From: Bacteroidota bacterium
GTDB taxonomy: Bacteria; Bacteroidota; Bacteroidia; Cytophagales; Cyclobacteriaceae
Direction of reading: 5' to 3'
Length of the DNA: 32,247 nucleotides
NCBI GenBank assembly: GCA_018267195.1
Contig: JAFDYY010000035.1
Coordinates: 1 to 32,247 of the forward strand
Under the pieces are notes generated by a model, which saw only the letters and a list, made by a program, of their open reading frames with translations, was not told the origin of the DNA and ran no database searches. Positions 15,212-24,295 of the stretch are shown here, in pieces. The position numbers and the translations under genes were made by a program. Positions within the stretch are counted from its first letter, which is position 1. The number at the start of each line of letters is the position of its first letter.

Positions 15212-17083
15212 ATGAAAAAATTATCTATTGTTTTTTTGGTTTTAATAAATTTTTGCGTTTCCGGTCAGGATTTTCCTTTGGCCTGGAAATCAAAATTTGG
15301 GTTTGAGCCCTCGCGCTGGTATTACACACCCGATGGAAAATATGTTTTAGGCCGGAACGAAACACAGGCCGAAATGCTGGACGGGGCAACCGGAAAAACG
15401 ATTTGGGCGCTCAATTTTAAAAATGATTTGAAAGTAAAGGAGCTGGCCCGCGCAACCTATAATCCGGAAGCCGGGTTTATTCTTTTTTACAACAAGGATG
15501 AAAAAAAGAAAAATGGAGAAAAAATTATTATCGACTTGCCCACCGGAAAAGAGCTGTGGCGCACGGATGGGTATGCCGGAGTGGATGGAGATGATAATTT
15601 CCATTTTGCCCATTGCCTTAATACACTCACCGTAAAAGAACACACCATTGTGTATGATCAAGCCAGTAAAAAATTTGTGGGAGTAGATGTGCGATCCGGA
15701 AAAAAGGTATGGGAGTCTAAAGAGTATGGGGTGGATCTTAAAGATGTTAGCATCTACGAGATAAAAAATTCTGAATCGGCTCAGATACTCATCGCTAACG
15801 AAGACCCGTTGAAAATACAAGTTGTCTTTATGAATATTCTTACCGGTGAAACTGTAGATAGTAATAATTTTAAGACCAGCCAGGGAAGAGACTATAACAC
15901 ATCATCGTCCAACCAAATAGATATTGGAAAAAATGTTGGCGATACAAAGGTTACTTTAAAAGGAACCATGAGAAGGATATCTCCTTCAAAAATTAAATTT
16001 GAATTAAAAGCTTCAGGAAATGTAAGCTGGACAAAAGAATTTGATGGGAGTGCGGTTCGCCAATTATTAGCTTCGTCTAATGGCCACTTAGTTCAAGATG
16101 CACCTTACGTAAAAATGGATGTGCAGGAAGGAAAAATATTTGTTCTTTCTAAAAACATTTCAGTTTTTGATTTACAAACCGGCAATCAATTATGGGAAGC
16201 ACCTTTCGATAATTGTGATGTATCCGTTGGCCTGAAAGTAAAACAAGAATTTGGAATTGCCGGATGGCCTTTGGTCGATGGCCAATACATTTATTATGTT
16301 GACCTTCAAAAAGAGAATGCGATTAAAAAAGTAGAAGCCCAAACCGGAAAATTGATTTGGAAAACAGAAAAAATAAAATCGGGCGACCGGGTACCCAACT
16401 TAGCCGTGATCAACGGGGTGCTGGTGGCACAGTTTGGCGGAATGATTAACGCACAAACTTTTATACCCAATGCCAATGGAGGCTTTGGTGATGGGGTGTA
16501 TAAAACAGCTAACCGGTTTGATGGCGACTACGGAGTGCATGCATACGATGCCAATACTGGAGCCACCTTGTGGGATACCCGCAAACTAACAGATAAGTTA
16601 GGAGATAAATTTTCTAACCGTATTACCACCCTGTACGGATTGGGGAACAAAATTGTGGTAGCGAGCGACAAAAATCTATTTTGTCTAGACGCCAAAACAG
16701 GGGAGGTTGTTTATAAAACATCGTTGAGTGAAAGTAAGATAGGCGATGCTTTTGACCTCACGCTCTCTGAAGACAATAAAATTTTCCGCATTTTTTGCGA
16801 TAACGGAATTGCATCGGCCGATGTCGCTTCAGGTAAACTAAACTATGCCGTAAAAACAGGTCCTATTTTTTGGAAAGAACCGGGCGAATCCAGCTACTCT
16901 TTTCAACAAGGCGAGAATTATTTTGTATGGATAGGAGAAAAAGATTTTATAGGGTTTGATTTAGCCAAAGGACAGGTAAAAGGTAAAATGCAAGATAACA
17001 GCAACCCGCAACTGACCGATGATGGCAACTATGTCTATGTAAGGAAAGGAGATAAGGTCACAAAGTATGCAGTAAATAAATAA
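15212..17083 (+). CDS. Exported PQQ-like beta-propeller protein
   Basis: The 623-aa protein has a signal peptide (MKKLSIVFLVLINFCVSGQ). The rest is built from PQQ/BamB-like blades with repeated (D/G)-x-TGK-x-(I/L/V)W motifs: DGATGKTIWALN, LPTGKELWRTDG, DVRSGKKVWESKE, DLQTGNQLWEAP, EAQTGKLIWKTE, DANTGATLWDTR, DAKTGEVVYKT. The residues for PQQ-dependent dehydrogenase chemistry are not evident, so this is a binding or scaffold propeller, not a quinoprotein enzyme. It starts behind a good promoter and is followed 52 bases later by the TPR/OmpA gene, so the two are probably co-transcribed. The partner is unknown; the OmpA protein and the CHAT protein downstream are possible. Confidence 0.8.
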   Translation: MKKLSIVFLVLINFCVSGQDFPLAWKSKFGFEPSRWYYTPDGKYVLGRNETQAEMLDGATGKTIWALNFKNDLKVKELARATYNPEAGFILFYNKDEKKKNGEKIIIDLPTGKELWRTDGYAGVDGDDNFHFAHCLNTLTVKEHTIVYDQASKKFVGVDVRSGKKVWESKEYGVDLKDVSIYEIKNSESAQILIANEDPLKIQVVFMNILTGETVDSNNFKTSQGRDYNTSSSNQIDIGKNVGDTKVTLKGTMRRISPSKIKFELKASGNVSWTKEFDGSAVRQLLASSNGHLVQDAPYVKMDVQEGKIFVLSKNISVFDLQTGNQLWEAPFDNCDVSVGLKVKQEFGIAGWPLVDGQYIYYVDLQKENAIKKVEAQTGKLIWKTEKIKSGDRVPNLAVINGVLVAQFGGMINAQTFIPNANGGFGDGVYKTANRFDGDYGVHAYDANTGATLWDTRKLTDKLGDKFSNRITTLYGLGNKIVVASDKNLFCLDAKTGEVVYKTSLSESKIGDAFDLTLSEDNKIFRIFCDNGIASADVASGKLNYAVKTGPIFWKEPGESSYSFQQGENYFVWIGEKDFIGFDLAKGQVKGKMQDNSNPQLTDDGNYVYVRKGDKVTKYAVNK

Positions 17084-17135
17084 AGATCGCGTGTCCTTCA
17101 GAGGAATATATCCGGAGCCGGTATTCAAGTATCGA

Positions 17136-19064
17136 ATGGTGAAAATCGTAACCGTTATTTGGATTTTATTTTTTACGATAGAAGCGAACAGTCAAAGGCG
17201 CACAGTAAAAATAGAAGACCCGGACTATTCTGTCGGTAAAAATTTTTACGAGGAAGGGAAATATAAACAGGCTATTCCCATCTTAGAAAAAACTGTTTCG
17301 GTTTCGCCCGAAAACCAGGATGCGGTATATTATCTCGCCTCCAGTTACCGAAATACAAATGAACCGAACAAGGCATTGGAACGGTTTAAATCATTGGAAA
17401 AACTAAATCCGAATTACGACCCGTGGTTTTACCTGGAGGCCGGCATGGCAGCAAAGGCTGCCTATCAATGGAACGAAGCTGTGCGTCTGCTGTCTGAATT
17501 TAAAAAACGATACACCCACACGGCAAAATCGGCCCGGGCTCAGCATCGAGCCGATTATCTTATACACTACGCGCAGCAAGCTATTTTGCTTGCTGCGCAA
17601 CCGGCAACCATGCCAGAACCGGTGGCACTTCCCTTCCCTGTTAATTCACCTCAAGGCGATTACCTGCCTATGTTAGACCCAACGGGAAATAAACTGTATT
17701 TTACATCGAAGCGATTAGGTGGCTTTTCCAAAGAAGATGAAGGAACGACCGAAGGAGATGAAGACTTGTATTTTACGATACGAACCAACGGAAACTGGAG
17801 CACCCCCCAACTCCTTCCAGAACCGCTAAACAGTGCCGGCAACGATGGGGCAGCTTCGTTTTCGGCCGATGGCCAACTAATGATTTTTGGAGCTTGCGGA
17901 CGCGAAGACGGAGTAGGAAGTTGTGATTTGTATTTTTCTGTATTAGAAGGAGCCCAATGGTCTAAACCAAAAAACCTGGGCAATGTAGTCAACAGCGAAG
18001 AATGGGATGCCCAAAGTACATTATCTGCCGATGGCTCTAAAATTCTTTTTAGTTCAGACCGCAAGGGAGGATATGGAGGAGAAGATTTATATATGGTTGA
18101 GCGTAACCCATTTGGTGAGTGGGGGGTGCCTTCAAACTTAGGCCCCACCATCAACACTCCATTTAGCGAACTTTCACCTTTTCTAAGCCAGGATGGAAAG
18201 ACGTTGTATTTTTCATCGACCGGCCACCCGGGGTTGGGCGGAGCCGATATTTTTAAATCTGTTTTTGAAAACGGAAAATGGAGTACGCCCGTGAATTTAG
18301 GAAAACCCTTAAACACGACCGGAGACGATCGTTATTTTACAACCGGAGGCTCCGGAGAAAAAGGATATTTCTCATCATCGGGAAACAATCAAACATTTAA
18401 AATTTATGAAATCGAAATTCCCGAAGAGATGCGGCCACAGCCTTCTATTGTGGTAGAAGGTATCGTAACGAACGCCAAAACAAAATCTCCGGTAGGGGCT
18501 TATGTCATGGTAGAAGACATCAATACCGGTGAATTGATAGCGGTAAACAAAAGCAATTCAGTAACCGGAAAATACCTGATCGTGCTTCCGGCCGGCCGCA
18601 CCTACAGTGTTTCGGCCAACAAAGAGAGTTTCTTTTTTTATTCGCAACGCATTGATGTCCCCATCACGTCAGTATTTCAAGAGATCAATAAAAATATTCA
18701 ACTCAACCCCATTGAAAAAGGAGCGAAAGTAATTCTTAATAATATCTTTTTTGAAACCGGAAAAGCCGCCCTTACCAATCAGAGCAAGCTAGAATTACAA
18801 AAAGCTATTGATTTAATGAAAAAAAACCCATCCATGATAGTTGAAATAGGAGGCCATACCGATAATGTGGGCGAGGATGCTTTAAATATGAAACTCTCTC
18901 ACGACCGCGCCAAATCGGTGCGCGACTATTTAGTGAATGCGGGAGTTGCCTCCGGACGGTTGCAGGCCAAAGGCTATGGAAAACTGAACCCCGTTGCCGA
19001 CAATAGCACAGAAGAAGGCAGACAGGCAAACAGGAGAACCGAGTTTGTCATCTTAGAATTTTGA
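17136..19064 (+). CDS. TPR / PD40 propeller / CRD / OmpA protein with PorE-like architecture
   Basis: The ATG at 17136 gives a signal peptide (MVKIVTVIWILFFTIEANSQ); GTG 17091 would add 15 residues before it. Domains in order: TPR repeats (about 25-150, YSVGKNFYEEGKYKQAIPIL); PD40/WD40-like propeller blades (about 180-400, such as DLYFTIRTNGNWSTP, ILFSSDRKGGYGGEDLYMVE, LYFSSTGHPGLGGADIFKS); a carboxypeptidase-regulatory-like fold (about 420-510, VVEGIVTNAKTKSPVGAYV); and a C-terminal OmpA peptidoglycan-binding domain (about 525-642, HTDNVGEDALNMKLSHDRAK, RRTEFVILEF). This is the domain order described for PorE of the type IX secretion system, but Bacteroidota carry many paralogues of this layout, so I give no gene name. 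The OmpA part should tether it to peptidoglycan. It lies between the PQQ propeller and the CHAT gene. Confidence 0.85.
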   Translation: MVKIVTVIWILFFTIEANSQRRTVKIEDPDYSVGKNFYEEGKYKQAIPILEKTVSVSPENQDAVYYLASSYRNTNEPNKALERFKSLEKLNPNYDPWFYLEAGMAAKAAYQWNEAVRLLSEFKKRYTHTAKSARAQHRADYLIHYAQQAILLAAQPATMPEPVALPFPVNSPQGDYLPMLDPTGNKLYFTSKRLGGFSKEDEGTTEGDEDLYFTIRTNGNWSTPQLLPEPLNSAGNDGAASFSADGQLMIFGACGREDGVGSCDLYFSVLEGAQWSKPKNLGNVVNSEEWDAQSTLSADGSKILFSSDRKGGYGGEDLYMVERNPFGEWGVPSNLGPTINTPFSELSPFLSQDGKTLYFSSTGHPGLGGADIFKSVFENGKWSTPVNLGKPLNTTGDDRYFTTGGSGEKGYFSSSGNNQTFKIYEIEIPEEMRPQPSIVVEGIVTNAKTKSPVGAYVMVEDINTGELIAVNKSNSVTGKYLIVLPAGRTYSVSANKESFFFYSQRIDVPITSVFQEINKNIQLNPIEKGAKVILNNIFFETGKAALTNQSKLELQKAIDLMKKNPSMIVEIGGHTDNVGEDALNMKLSHDRAKSVRDYLVNAGVASGRLQAKGYGKLNPVADNSTEEGRQANRRTEFVILEF

Positions 19065-19123
19065 GAAAAGATTATTTCGATAAGGTACCAATCTCTTCAT
19101 AAACAGCGCCTCCGTTTTTTTAT

Positions 19124-22100
19124 ATGCTTACCGGTATCAAAAAAATAATATCAAGTCTTTTAATTTTTTTGTGCACAGCAGGAGTTGCTCAGAAACTTCC
19201 GGCCGCCCGGAACCAGACAGATACCAACCAAAAGCGACAAGGCGAGTGGATTATTTGGATGGATGTAAAGTGGCAACCCACAACGGATTCTTCGAGGGCA
19301 TTTTTTTACCGACACATTAATTATAAAGATGATCAACCCATGGGCCGGGTTACAGACCATTATCGGAATGGAGCAAAACAATATGAAGGAACTTTGCTGC
19401 AAGACCGGCCGCAAGAAATATTAGAAGGCGCACAAACCTGGTATTACCCCACCGGAGAAAAAAGAGTAGTAGAAAATTTTGTAAAGGGGGAATCGCAAGG
19501 GCAAAATGTTTTTCTGCGCTCCGGAGAACCAGCCGACCCTGAATGGATTGCGCATGATTACCAAAAAGGAGAACGTTTTAGCGATGAAAAAAATTACGAT
19601 GCCGCAGCACGGGAATTTTTAAAAGCCATTGAAAATGCCGAAGCCTATTACTCTCGTGAAAGCGAAGAGTATGCCGCTGTGGCCGATTGGCTCGGTATTG
19701 TTTACACTTTAGCTGAAAAGTACGACAAGGCCATTCCTTACCAGGAAGAGTATGTGTCTGTCAGAAAACTGATCCATCCGCCACCCGACACATTAATGAT
19801 GAACGTACTGAAGGACCTGGGAACCTCATACCGGATGCAGGAAAATTTTTTTATGGCAAAAATAAAGTTGCGCGAGTTTGTTAACATCAATGCTCGTTTT
19901 TTTAATGGGAACCACCCTGATTTTGCCATGGCCATTCAAATGCTGGGTACCGTTTGCGAAAAACGGCACGAATACAATAATGCACTAACCTATTTAACAG
20001 ATGCCCGAAAGTTGTTTGAAGAAGATCCGGTAAAATATGAATATGCCCGCATTTCAAATTTGCTGGTATTGTCGGGACTTTATCTAACTACCGGAGATTT
20101 TGCAAAAGGAGAAGCATACCTGTTGCAAGAACTGCCAAGACTAAAATCGAAATATGGCAGGCAATCGGAATATTACTACACGGCATTGAGCTTGTTGGCG
20201 CGTATTCATGTCGGGGCAGCCCAATATAGGCTGGCTGAAAATGAATGGAAAGAAGTCCTCAACATTATCCAATCAGCACAAGGAAACCAGTCGGAGTACT
20301 ATGCGCAGATGCTGGCTTCGCTGGCAGAGTTATATGTGATAAAAGGAAACATGGTAATGGCCGATAAATTAATTCAAGAATCATTAAAAATAGTTCAAAC
20401 CAAAAACTCACACGGCCCATCCTATCTCGAATTTCTATCCAAACTTTCAGTAGTCTATGGCTACATGGGCAACAAACAGGCTTTGCTGCAAACCTCAGAA
20501 AGAAGAAGAGAAGTAGCCGCCCAATTATATGGCAGCCGCTCGGTAGAATATGCCCGCACATTGCTGGCTTTGGTAGATGTGGCTTTTATTAACAGAGATT
20601 GGGTACGGTGTGAACAGCTGATACAAGAAGCTATGGGTATCTATGCCCTCTTCGATTTTAATTCGTTGGGTGAAATGGAAAAAATTAATCTTGCTTTACT
20701 TAAATCGAGATTAGGAACTATTTATTTGATGAGGCATTTTTCTAAACCTGAGCCTGCAAAGCTGGCTTCGGCCGATCGTTACCTGAAAGAAGCGGTTGCT
20801 CTTTTTGAAAGACTACCCGAAAAAATATTTTCTATAAACATCACCGATACATACCTCGCGTATGCCATGGTGTATGAGTATAAACAGGACTTTCAGCAGG
20901 CCGACAGGCTGTATCATTTTGTGTACGAAAATGTGCGCAAGCAGTGGGGCGAAAACCACCCGTACCTGATCAATACGCTTTTTCTGATTGCCAAAAAATC
21001 GGAAATCAGGAAAGACTACAAAGCCAGTTTTGAAAACTATAAAAAGGCAATTGCCCTTCATCAACAATATATCCGAAATGTCTTTCCGTATTTAAGTGAA
21101 AATGAAAAGGAACAATTTTACGAAATGAACAAAGACATAATGAGGAGCTTTTACGGTTTCGGTGCGCAATACTTTGATCAATTGCCGGGGCTTGCCGAGA
21201 CCTGGTGTAACGTTATCCTGGATCAAAAAGGAATTGTTCTACACTCGTTTGTTCCAATTCGTGAAGCTATTTTTAATTCCAACGATCAGGAAATAAAAAA
21301 AACATTTGGACAGTGGCAAGAAACAAAAAATAAGCACGGACAACTATTGCTAAACAAGCAAGCCGATCCGGAAGAAATTAAAAAAATCAATTTACAGTTG
21401 AATGCCCTCGAAAAGAATTTGGCCGAACGGGCCAAGGCTTTAAATCTTAATTTTAAATATTCTACGATTAGTTGGCAGGAAGTTCAGCAAAAACTGCAAC
21501 CCGATGAAGCAGCCGTTGAAATAGTGTATGCCGTAAGTGACCGCGAAACAGGTGCCGACTCGGCATACTACGCCCTGGTTATTCGCCCGGATTTAAAAGA
21601 ACCACAAGTAGTACGTTTGTTAGAGAAACAACAAGCGGAAGGAAAGTTTTTAAAATTTTACAGAAACAGTATAAAAATGCAGCAAGAAGATTTAATTTCT
21701 TATTCTGCCTATTTTAGCCCACTTGAAAAAACCTTAGAAAAAAATCAAATAATTTATTGGTCGTCAGACGGGGTTTATCATCAAATTAACCCAGCTACTT
21801 TATTTAATCCCAACACTAAAAAATATCTGGCTGAAGAGAAACTAATACGTAACGTGCCTTCCATAACATGGATTGCGAAAAATAAAAATGCCAACCCTAT
21901 ATTAGAGTACCCTGTTTTTTTTGCTCATCCTGATTATGGAGTGGCATCCGTTTCTAAAAGCATGAATTTAACCCGGTCGCTCGATTTAGATAATATTGTG
22001 GATTTGCCGGGCACCGAAACCGAGTTAAATGAATTAACTCGGTTAATGAAAGCAAACCGCATCTCCTGCCGGGTTTTTGAAAAAGAGCTGGCCACGGAAG

Positions 22101-22603
22101 AGGCCATTAAAAAAATACAATCACCACAAGTGTTGCATATCGCTACGCATGGATATTTTTTGCCTTCCCTGGAATCTAAAAATAATTTTGAAAACCCCTT
22201 GTTACGATCCGGGCTATTGTTGGCAGGTTGTCAAAAAAACCGGTCCGCTACAGATGAAATGAAAGAAGATGGAGTGCTTACAGCCTATGAAGCTTCCACC
22301 CTTTCGCTATACAATACGGTATTGGTGGTAATGTCTGCCTGCGAAACAGGCTTAGGCGAAGTAAAAAACGGAGAAGGTGTTTATGGGCTACAGCGTGCCT
22401 TTTTTATGGCCGGGGCACGTCAGCTTTTAATGAGCCTTTGGAAAGTAGATGACCAAGCCACCCAGTGGTTTATGGTTTTTTTTTATCAGGAATGGATAAA
22501 GAGTGGGAACCTGAATCGGGCATTTCATCAGGCACAATTACATGTAAAAGAAAAATATCCACATCCTTTTTATTGGGGTGCGTTTATTTTAAATGGGCAC
22601 TGA
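19124..22603 (+). CDS. Exported TPR-CHAT caspase-like protease
   Basis: The 1159-aa protein starts with a signal peptide (MLTGIKKIISSLLIFLCTAG, then VAQ). Residues about 70-150 hold MORN-like toxin-antitoxin-variant repeats (YRNGAKQYEGTL, YYPTGEKRVVENFVKGE). Residues about 160-720 form a long TPR solenoid. Residues about 830-1159 are a CHAT domain with catalytic H1009 in IATHGYF and C1073 in MSACETGLG, plus GEGVYGLQRAFFMAGARQLL and SLWKVDD, all typical of active CHAT/caspase-HetF proteases. The end YWGAFILNGH is also typical. CHAT proteins are usually intracellular effectors; a signal peptide indicates that this one works in the periplasm or outside the cell. It lies 60 bases after the OmpA gene in the same direction, so the substrate may be a neighbour or an exported protein. 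Confidence 0.9.
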   Translation: MLTGIKKIISSLLIFLCTAGVAQKLPAARNQTDTNQKRQGEWIIWMDVKWQPTTDSSRAFFYRHINYKDDQPMGRVTDHYRNGAKQYEGTLLQDRPQEILEGAQTWYYPTGEKRVVENFVKGESQGQNVFLRSGEPADPEWIAHDYQKGERFSDEKNYDAAAREFLKAIENAEAYYSRESEEYAAVADWLGIVYTLAEKYDKAIPYQEEYVSVRKLIHPPPDTLMMNVLKDLGTSYRMQENFFMAKIKLREFVNINARFFNGNHPDFAMAIQMLGTVCEKRHEYNNALTYLTDARKLFEEDPVKYEYARISNLLVLSGLYLTTGDFAKGEAYLLQELPRLKSKYGRQSEYYYTALSLLARIHVGAAQYRLAENEWKEVLNIIQSAQGNQSEYYAQMLASLAELYVIKGNMVMADKLIQESLKIVQTKNSHGPSYLEFLSKLSVVYGYMGNKQALLQTSERRREVAAQLYGSRSVEYARTLLALVDVAFINRDWVRCEQLIQEAMGIYALFDFNSLGEMEKINLALLKSRLGTIYLMRHFSKPEPAKLASADRYLKEAVALFERLPEKIFSINITDTYLAYAMVYEYKQDFQQADRLYHFVYENVRKQWGENHPYLINTLFLIAKKSEIRKDYKASFENYKKAIALHQQYIRNVFPYLSENEKEQFYEMNKDIMRSFYGFGAQYFDQLPGLAETWCNVILDQKGIVLHSFVPIREAIFNSNDQEIKKTFGQWQETKNKHGQLLLNKQADPEEIKKINLQLNALEKNLAERAKALNLNFKYSTISWQEVQQKLQPDEAAVEIVYAVSDRETGADSAYYALVIRPDLKEPQVVRLLEKQQAEGKFLKFYRNSIKMQQEDLISYSAYFSPLEKTLEKNQIIYWSSDGVYHQINPATLFNPNTKKYLAEEKLIRNVPSITWIAKNKNANPILEYPVFFAHPDYGVASVSKSMNLTRSLDLDNIVDLPGTETELNELTRLMKANRISCRVFEKELATEEAIKKIQSPQVLHIATHGYFLPSLESKNNFENPLLRSGLLLAGCQKNRSATDEMKEDGVLTAYEASTLSLYNTVLVVMSACETGLGEVKNGEGVYGLQRAFFMAGARQLLMSLWKVDDQATQWFMVFFYQEWIKSGNLNRAFHQAQLHVKEKYPHPFYWGAFILNGH

Positions 22604-22710
22604 AATTTACCGAGTATTTTAAGGTGCTGTTTTTTAACCTTCTCTTGAAAAAATTTGTAAACAAAGGCTCTTGAAAGGAGACGAGTACAAGAAAACATAG
22701 TTATGAAAAC

Positions 22711-22738
22711 AAAAAAGCGGCCAGGCAACCGCTTTTTT
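22711..22738. terminator. Bidirectional rho-independent terminator
   Basis: AAAAAAGCGG (22711-22720) and CCGCTTTTTT (22729-22738) pair perfectly around an 8-base loop, giving a U-tract on both strands. On the plus strand it ends the CHAT transcript. On the minus strand it is placed to end a tRNA whose 3' end would lie at 22746. Confidence 0.85.
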
Positions 22739-22745
22739 GATTTTA

Positions 22746-22757
22746 GTAGCGGGGACA
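22746..22757 (-). other. Candidate attachment site: 3'-end fragment of a tRNA (tRNA-Met-like)
   Basis: GTAGCGGGGACA is the complement of TGTCCCCGCTAC, the 3' acceptor/T-arm end I associate with elongator tRNA-Met genes in many bacteria. The match ends at once (AACACC instead of a T-arm), so no tRNA is present. It lies between a host terminator and the integrase at 22913. This fits the displaced 3' end left when an element integrates into a tRNA gene, with the intact tRNA at the other, unseen end. A short hairpin CGGGG-ACAACA-CCCCG overlaps it. Confidence 0.4.
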
Positions 22758-22876
22758 ACACCCCGATTTAATTTCGATTCCCGATCAAAAATACGCCCAG
22801 GGCAGCTAAGAAACAAGCTCATCTTACCTCTTTTGTCAATAAGTGTAAACTTCTTGTCAGACTTAGTCAACTTTTC

Positions 22877-22896
22877 GTTTCCGCACTGTTTCCGCA
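22877..22896 (+). repeat. Tandem GTTTCCGCA repeat before the integrase
   Basis: GTTTCCGCA occurs at 22877-22885 and again at 22888-22896, 17 bases before the integrase ATG. An 11-base spacing is one helical turn, so a protein could bind both copies from the same face. It may be an operator of the integrase gene or a recombinase arm site. Confidence 0.4.
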
Positions 22897-22912
22897 TAGT
22901 ATCATTGGAACT

Positions 22913-24295
22913 ATGGCAACGGTAAATTTCTATCTCGATCGTCCCTATCGCCAAGGTGTGAATAAATGGGATATAGCTAAAGCAATTAATTCTAAAAAAA
23001 ATATTAATAATCTCCTCAATCCGCGAGAGACAATGATAAGATTGTTTGTCACGTTCCCTGGGAGGAAGATACTGAAGTATTCTACAGGTGAGAAAATCTA
23101 TGCAACTCAATGGGATTTTTCCAAACGTGCAGTCCGCTCTGCTGTTCATGGAAGTCTTTCACTTAACACTCGGATGTCAATACTTAAAACAGCTGTGCTG
23201 GAGGCAATTCGAACAGCGATCACCGAAAACCCAGATGTTTCACTCGCTGAAATAGATAAGAAAGTACGACATGCTCTCAATGGTAAAAATCCTTCATTCA
23301 ATACAAAGACATTTTTGGAATACCTCAATGACTACATTGAAGAAAAGCGACTGATATTGAAACCGAAGACTATCACAAAGCTGGAATCTTTCAAGAATGT
23401 ATTCCAGGACTTTGTGGCGAGTTCGTACAACGAGATCGAGCCGCGTCTGCTCAGCTTCTCAAGTGTGGACGATTCTTTAGACCTGAAAATGCGCACCTAT
23501 CTCTTCAATGAACGAAGAAATCTAAATAACTCAGTGTCCAAATTTTACGAAACGCTTTCTGGTTTTATGGCCTGGGGGTTGAGACGAAAATTGCACAGCA
23601 ATATTTCATATCAAAATTTTTCAGCTAAACGAGATAAGAAAGATGTTGTATTCTTAACTGTCGATGAACTGGATGCTCTGAAGAAACTTGATCTTCCGTT
23701 TGGAACTGCCGATAGAACGATCCGCGATCTTTTTTTATTTATGGCGTTTACAGGGCAGCGGATAGGAGATGCTAATAATATATGTCGAAAGGATTTGTAC
23801 TTGCGCGATGACCAATCCATCGATTGGATTCTTTTCCAGCGGAAAGGGCACAAGACAATGAAGATGGAGTTACCACTTCTAAATAAGAGCAAGGAAATTA
23901 TTTTGCCATACTACCATAAGGCTAATGATCCACAGGCCAAGTTGTTCTCAGTTTATTCGGAGCCACATATGAATAGAAGATTAAAAGCATTGTGTGGCGT
24001 TGCCGGAATAACTGAGACGACAACCATCGTTCAATACAGGAACAAAGAGCGTGTGGAGACGGTACAGCCAAAGAACAAATTTATTTCTATGCACACCGGG
24101 AGGCGCAGTTTCATTAGTAATTCACTGGCTCTCGGATTAAGTCCCGAAATTATAAAGCAATTTTCGGGGCACGTAAATTTGAAGACGATGAATCTTTATG
24201 TAGGTGTGCAATATGAAACTAAGCGCAAGTTTCTATTCGAATCGTGGCAAGGTGAAACCGTTAGGGATGCTGGAGACCCGGATAGACAGAGCTGA
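22913..24295 (+). CDS. Tyrosine recombinase (phage/ICE-type integrase)
   Basis: The 460-aa protein has the full catalytic set: R283 in FTGQRIGD, a beta-hairpin lysine in FQRKGHKT, H394 and R397 in MHTGRRSF, H420 in FSGHVNLKT, and nucleophile Y429 in MNLYVGV. The N-terminus (about 1-100) is the arm-binding type common in Bacteroidota integrases (AxxWDFSKRxV after GRKILKYSTGEKIYATQ). A core-binding domain follows at about 130-240 (TFLEYLNDYIEEKRLILKPK). It probably integrates and excises the element at the tRNA-like site 156 bases upstream. Its 3' end overlaps the convergent 24261-25094 gene by 35 bases. Confidence 0.93.
   Translation: MATVNFYLDRPYRQGVNKWDIAKAINSKKNINNLLNPRETMIRLFVTFPGRKILKYSTGEKIYATQWDFSKRAVRSAVHGSLSLNTRMSILKTAVLEAIRTAITENPDVSLAEIDKKVRHALNGKNPSFNTKTFLEYLNDYIEEKRLILKPKTITKLESFKNVFQDFVASSYNEIEPRLLSFSSVDDSLDLKMRTYLFNERRNLNNSVSKFYETLSGFMAWGLRRKLHSNISYQNFSAKRDKKDVVFLTVDELDALKKLDLPFGTADRTIRDLFLFMAFTGQRIGDANNICRKDLYLRDDQSIDWILFQRKGHKTMKMELPLLNKSKEIILPYYHKANDPQAKLFSVYSEPHMNRRLKALCGVAGITETTTIVQYRNKERVETVQPKNKFISMHTGRRSFISNSLALGLSPEIIKQFSGHVNLKTMNLYVGVQYETKRKFLFESWQGETVRDAGDPDRQS

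Noticed and set aside
17660..18316. 218-codon open frame on the minus strand
   Set aside because: It is antisense to the PD40 propeller part of the OmpA-family gene; its Pro/Ser-rich translation is a by-product of the sense codons.
22741..22800. Complete tRNA gene at the left edge of the element
   Set aside because: Only about 12 bases of a 3' end match; there is no T-arm, anticodon arm or acceptor partner.
22634..23149. 171-codon minus-strand frame across the integrase leader
   Set aside because: It runs through the bidirectional terminator, the att candidate and the start of the integrase, and reads as low-quality protein.
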